Assembly: GCA_002238505.1 (NCBI GenBank)
Contig: MPMM01000015.1
Location: 1 to 64,000, forward strand
Direction of reading: 5' to 3'
Source: SAR202 cluster bacterium bin22
GTDB lineage: Bacteria; Chloroflexota; Dehalococcoidia; Lucifugimonadales; UBA3495
DNA length: 64,000 nt
Position 1 is the first letter of the stretch; each line of letters begins with the position of its first letter. Below, piece after piece: positions 61,401-64,000 of the stretch. The notes below the pieces were generated by a model, which was not told where the DNA came from, ran no database searches, and was given only the letters and a program-made list of their open reading frames with translations. The position numbers were made by a program, and so were the translations under genes.

Positions 61401-64000
61401 AGATTGTTGGAGACCTTTGCCGAGCCAGTACCAGGAGGAAGGTTCAGGCTAATCGGTAGAGAGTTGTCGCTGGAGATTGGCGGGACCTGGGCGTACTGCC
61501 AGTCGTGCCGCACCGCCCAGCGGCCCTTTCCTGGGAGACAGACCTGTGTACATTGTGGAGATGAAGCCGCAGAGCCCATTGACCCTGACACTGACCAGGT
61601 GTTTGTCGCCCGAAAGGGTTATTACCGTGCAAGTACATTAGAGGCGCTACAGGAGCCGCCTTCATCTCCCATGGCTCTGATCGCAGCGGAGCATACGGCA
61701 CAGATTAATGCCGCTCAGGAGAACGAGATATTCTCAAAGGCCGAGGAATATGAGCTCCTATTCCAAGACGTTGACCTGGGGCCAGGAGATTCCGGTCGCG
61801 AAAGGCCTGCGATCGATGTCCTATCGTGCACCACCACCATGGAAGTCGGCATTGATATTGGTAGCCTTTCGGGAGTTGCGCTTCGAAACATGCCCCCGGC
61901 TAGAGCCAATTACCAACAACGCGCTGGCCGAGCTGGTCGGCGGGGGACCGCCGTTGCGACGGTAACTGCCTTCGGCAGCGCAGATAGTCATGACGAGCAT
62001 TATTTTGAACATCCCGACCTGATGATTCGAGGGGCAGTAGACGACCCGACGTTGACACTCAATAACCCGGTAATTGCTCGCCGGCACGTGACGGCTTACT
62101 TGCTTCAGCGGTATCACCAGGAGAGACTGCCCGACATCAACCCGGCGGATCAGCCACACCTGTTTGCGGTGCTCGGGACAGTCGTGGATTTCAAGAATCC
62201 CGATAAGGCACTGAACCGCATCGATTTTGAGCAGTGGTTGCGTTCCAATGAGTCAGCTTTAAGAGAAGACGTGGGAGAGTGGCTACCGGGAGAAATCGGT
62301 GAGGAAGAAATCCGGAATCTTCTGGGTGGGCTCGTTGATGAAACCCTGAGCACCTTGGACGAGGCCGTCGGTTACCTCTCGGATGATCCGGCTGGGGACG
62401 CTGAAACTGGCGGTGAGGGGGATGTGGATAGCGCGGAAACCCAAGCAGAGGAAGGGGACGAAGCACCCGGGAGGGATCCTGCCACCGAAAATCTGCTTGA
62501 CCGCCTACTTTATAAGGCTGTGCTTCCACGGTATGCGTTTCCAACTGACGTTGCCGCATTCCATGTCTTTGATCAAGGCCGTTCAACCCGGTTTCGACAT
62601 GCTTTTCATTTCACTCCATCCCAGGGCCTTCCTGCTGCCCTCTCGCAATACGCACCGGGTAAAGAGGTCTGGATTGACAACAGGCTTTGGACTTCGGGGG
62701 CTATCTACTCTCCCATCCAGAGCGATAGGTACAATGCCTGGCAGGGGCGGCGACTTTATTACGAGTGCAAGGATTGCCGATTCGCGTCGACCTCTACGAT
62801 AGAGGCCGGTGAACTAGGAGAAACCAAAGATTGCGAGGGCTGCGGAGGCAAGGGAACTTTCGGGCCGGCGAGATACTGGTTCCGTCCTCCGGGGTTTGCA
62901 CATCCAGTTGACAAGGATGAGGGGACTTCGCCGGACGACCAGCCCGCCCGCAGCTATGCTACGCGCGCCAAGTTAACGATGCCCACTCCTGCCGATCCCG
63001 ATGGCTGGAAGGAACTTAACCACCGCCTCCGAGTGTTCAACACCCGGCCCCACCTGCTCGTAACGAACCGCGGGCCGGGGGACGAAGGTTACAACTACTG
63101 CACCAGATGTGGGTTGATTGAACCTACTGCATCGTCGACGAGCGAGGTTGGAGGAGCCCATAGGAAACCGTACCCGGACTCCCAAGAGCCGAATTGTGCC
63201 GGAAGGGGCATGACCACTAAGTTGACCCTCGGTACGGATTTCATCACCGATGTCCTCCTTGTTTCGCTCCGGGTCGACCCACCCCTTACTTTGCTTCCTG
63301 GATTGTTGGCCACAGACATTGCCCTACGAACCCTGAGCGACGCTCTTACAATAGCCGCTTGCAGAGTTCTGGAACTCGATGCCAATGAGTTGCAGGCCGA
63401 ATACCGACCCGCCCTGACACAATCCGGACGCGAAGGGCGTGAGGCCGAAATCTACCTTTACGATACATTGCCCGGTGGCGCCGGATTTGCTGAAAGGGTA
63501 GGTAAACTGGGTTTGGTCGTCTTCGAAGAGGCTCTTCGGATTCTGGAAGGTTGCCCCGAGGGTTGCGACAGGTCCTGCTATCGCTGTCTGAGAAGCTATA
63601 AGAACAAGTTCGAGCACGACTTGTTGGACCGTCATCTGGGATCTGGTCTCTTGAGGTACCTCCTTTATGGGGAATACCCAACAGCGAACCTTGCGCGTCT
63701 TGAAGGGTCTACTTCTCTCCTTTTCGAAGACCTGAGCCGGCAAGGCTCCAGCGGTTTGACCGTCACATTAAACCACCCCGTTATTCTTGACGACGGTAGC
63801 ACTGCTGTGGCTCCGATTTACCTGGAAAAGCCTGACGGCAACCGTTTCATAGTTGGGCTCAGTGCCCCACTTACTCCTAACGTCCCATCTGACGTTACGT
63901 TAGCAGCGGTGATGGAGTCGAGCCGCTCAATTCCGGTGTTGCTGTACGACGAAATCTTGGTACGGCGGAACCTGCCGTCCGCGACAAATCTCGTTCTTGA
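58486..64000 (+). CDS. druE: DruE-like DEAD/DEAH helicase with DUF1998 (runs off window)
   Basis: The frame is open from ATG 58486 to the window end, 1838 codons. Helicase motifs: Walker A at about 117 (MTGTGSGKTECF), Walker B at about 341 (LVIDEAHLYRGA), SxT-like ICTSASMKD, and motif VI at about 1144 (YQQRAGRAGRRG) preceded by CTTTMEVGIDIG. Several Cys clusters look zinc-binding: CECGARVLELYTCRNCG, CQSCRTAQ...CVHCG, CKDCRF...CEGCGG. The DUF1998 signature is near 1660-1715 (LPGGAGFAERVGKLG, CPEGCDRSCYRCLRSYKN). DruE is the large core helicase of all Druantia types. The C-terminus is beyond the window. Confidence 0.9.

Overview
The window is a 64 kb accessory region, about 55-60% G+C by eye, with almost no housekeeping genes. 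Gene content (Uma2 nucleases, PsbP-like lipoprotein relic, small retropepsin-like proteins, DUF5678, pentapeptide/ankyrin fusions, replication-relaxation-type proteins) suggests an uncultured bacterium, possibly a Chloroflexota lineage, but no ribosomal or other phylogenetic marker is present and this assignment is tentative. No tRNA, rRNA or CRISPR array was seen.

Layout. (1) 1-15.5 kb: decayed mobile-element debris (a transposase 3' end, IS-end scars, duplicated gene fragments, a ParB-like relic) around intact small operons: an RHH/coiled-coil protein overlapping a large wHTH/nuclease-like protein, a PH-domain pair, a coiled-coil nuclease-like protein, a Fic protein with a small partner, and a second large replication-relaxation-like protein beside a PD-(D/E)XK protein. 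(2) 15.6-28 kb: three related but ruined tyrosine-recombinase genes plus a fourth 3' fragment, spaced about 4 kb apart on the + strand. Each interval carries cargo: a zinc-ribbon/TM/ankyrin/pentapeptide protein and an unknown 319-aa protein; a retron-like reverse transcriptase with a recognisable msr-msd RNA and an FRG-domain protein; and a three-gene nuclease cassette. (3) 28-34 kb: a plasmid-like module of Uma2, ParA and an RHH partner flanked by AT-rich repeats, a TnpB relic, and an initiator-like gene whose own coding sequence holds about nine 25-bp iterons read in all three frames, followed by small retropepsin-like and zinc-ribbon proteins. (4) 34-44 kb: a large SF1 helicase-nuclease, a nuclease-methyltransferase of type IIG style, a BrnA-like antitoxin relic and a DUF5678/retropepsin pair. 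(5) 44-49 kb: decayed genes, a 454-bp element with inverted repeats and a perfect 8-bp target duplication, a HEPN-motif protein, and an IS5-family element. (6) 49-64 kb: a NYN/LOTUS protein, an AbiE toxin-antitoxin pair, a CD-NTase-like/DUF6602 pair, and a Druantia-like operon (DruA, two large proteins, DruE helicase) running off the right edge.

The region reads as a defence island assembled by repeated integration. The strongest candidate for an undescribed system is the retron at 21291-23573: a 12-bp a1/a2 pair, a short msr hairpin and a long msd hairpin lie 65 bp upstream of an RT with the retron NAxxH motif, and the adjacent gene is an FRG-domain protein, an effector type I do not recall as established for retrons.
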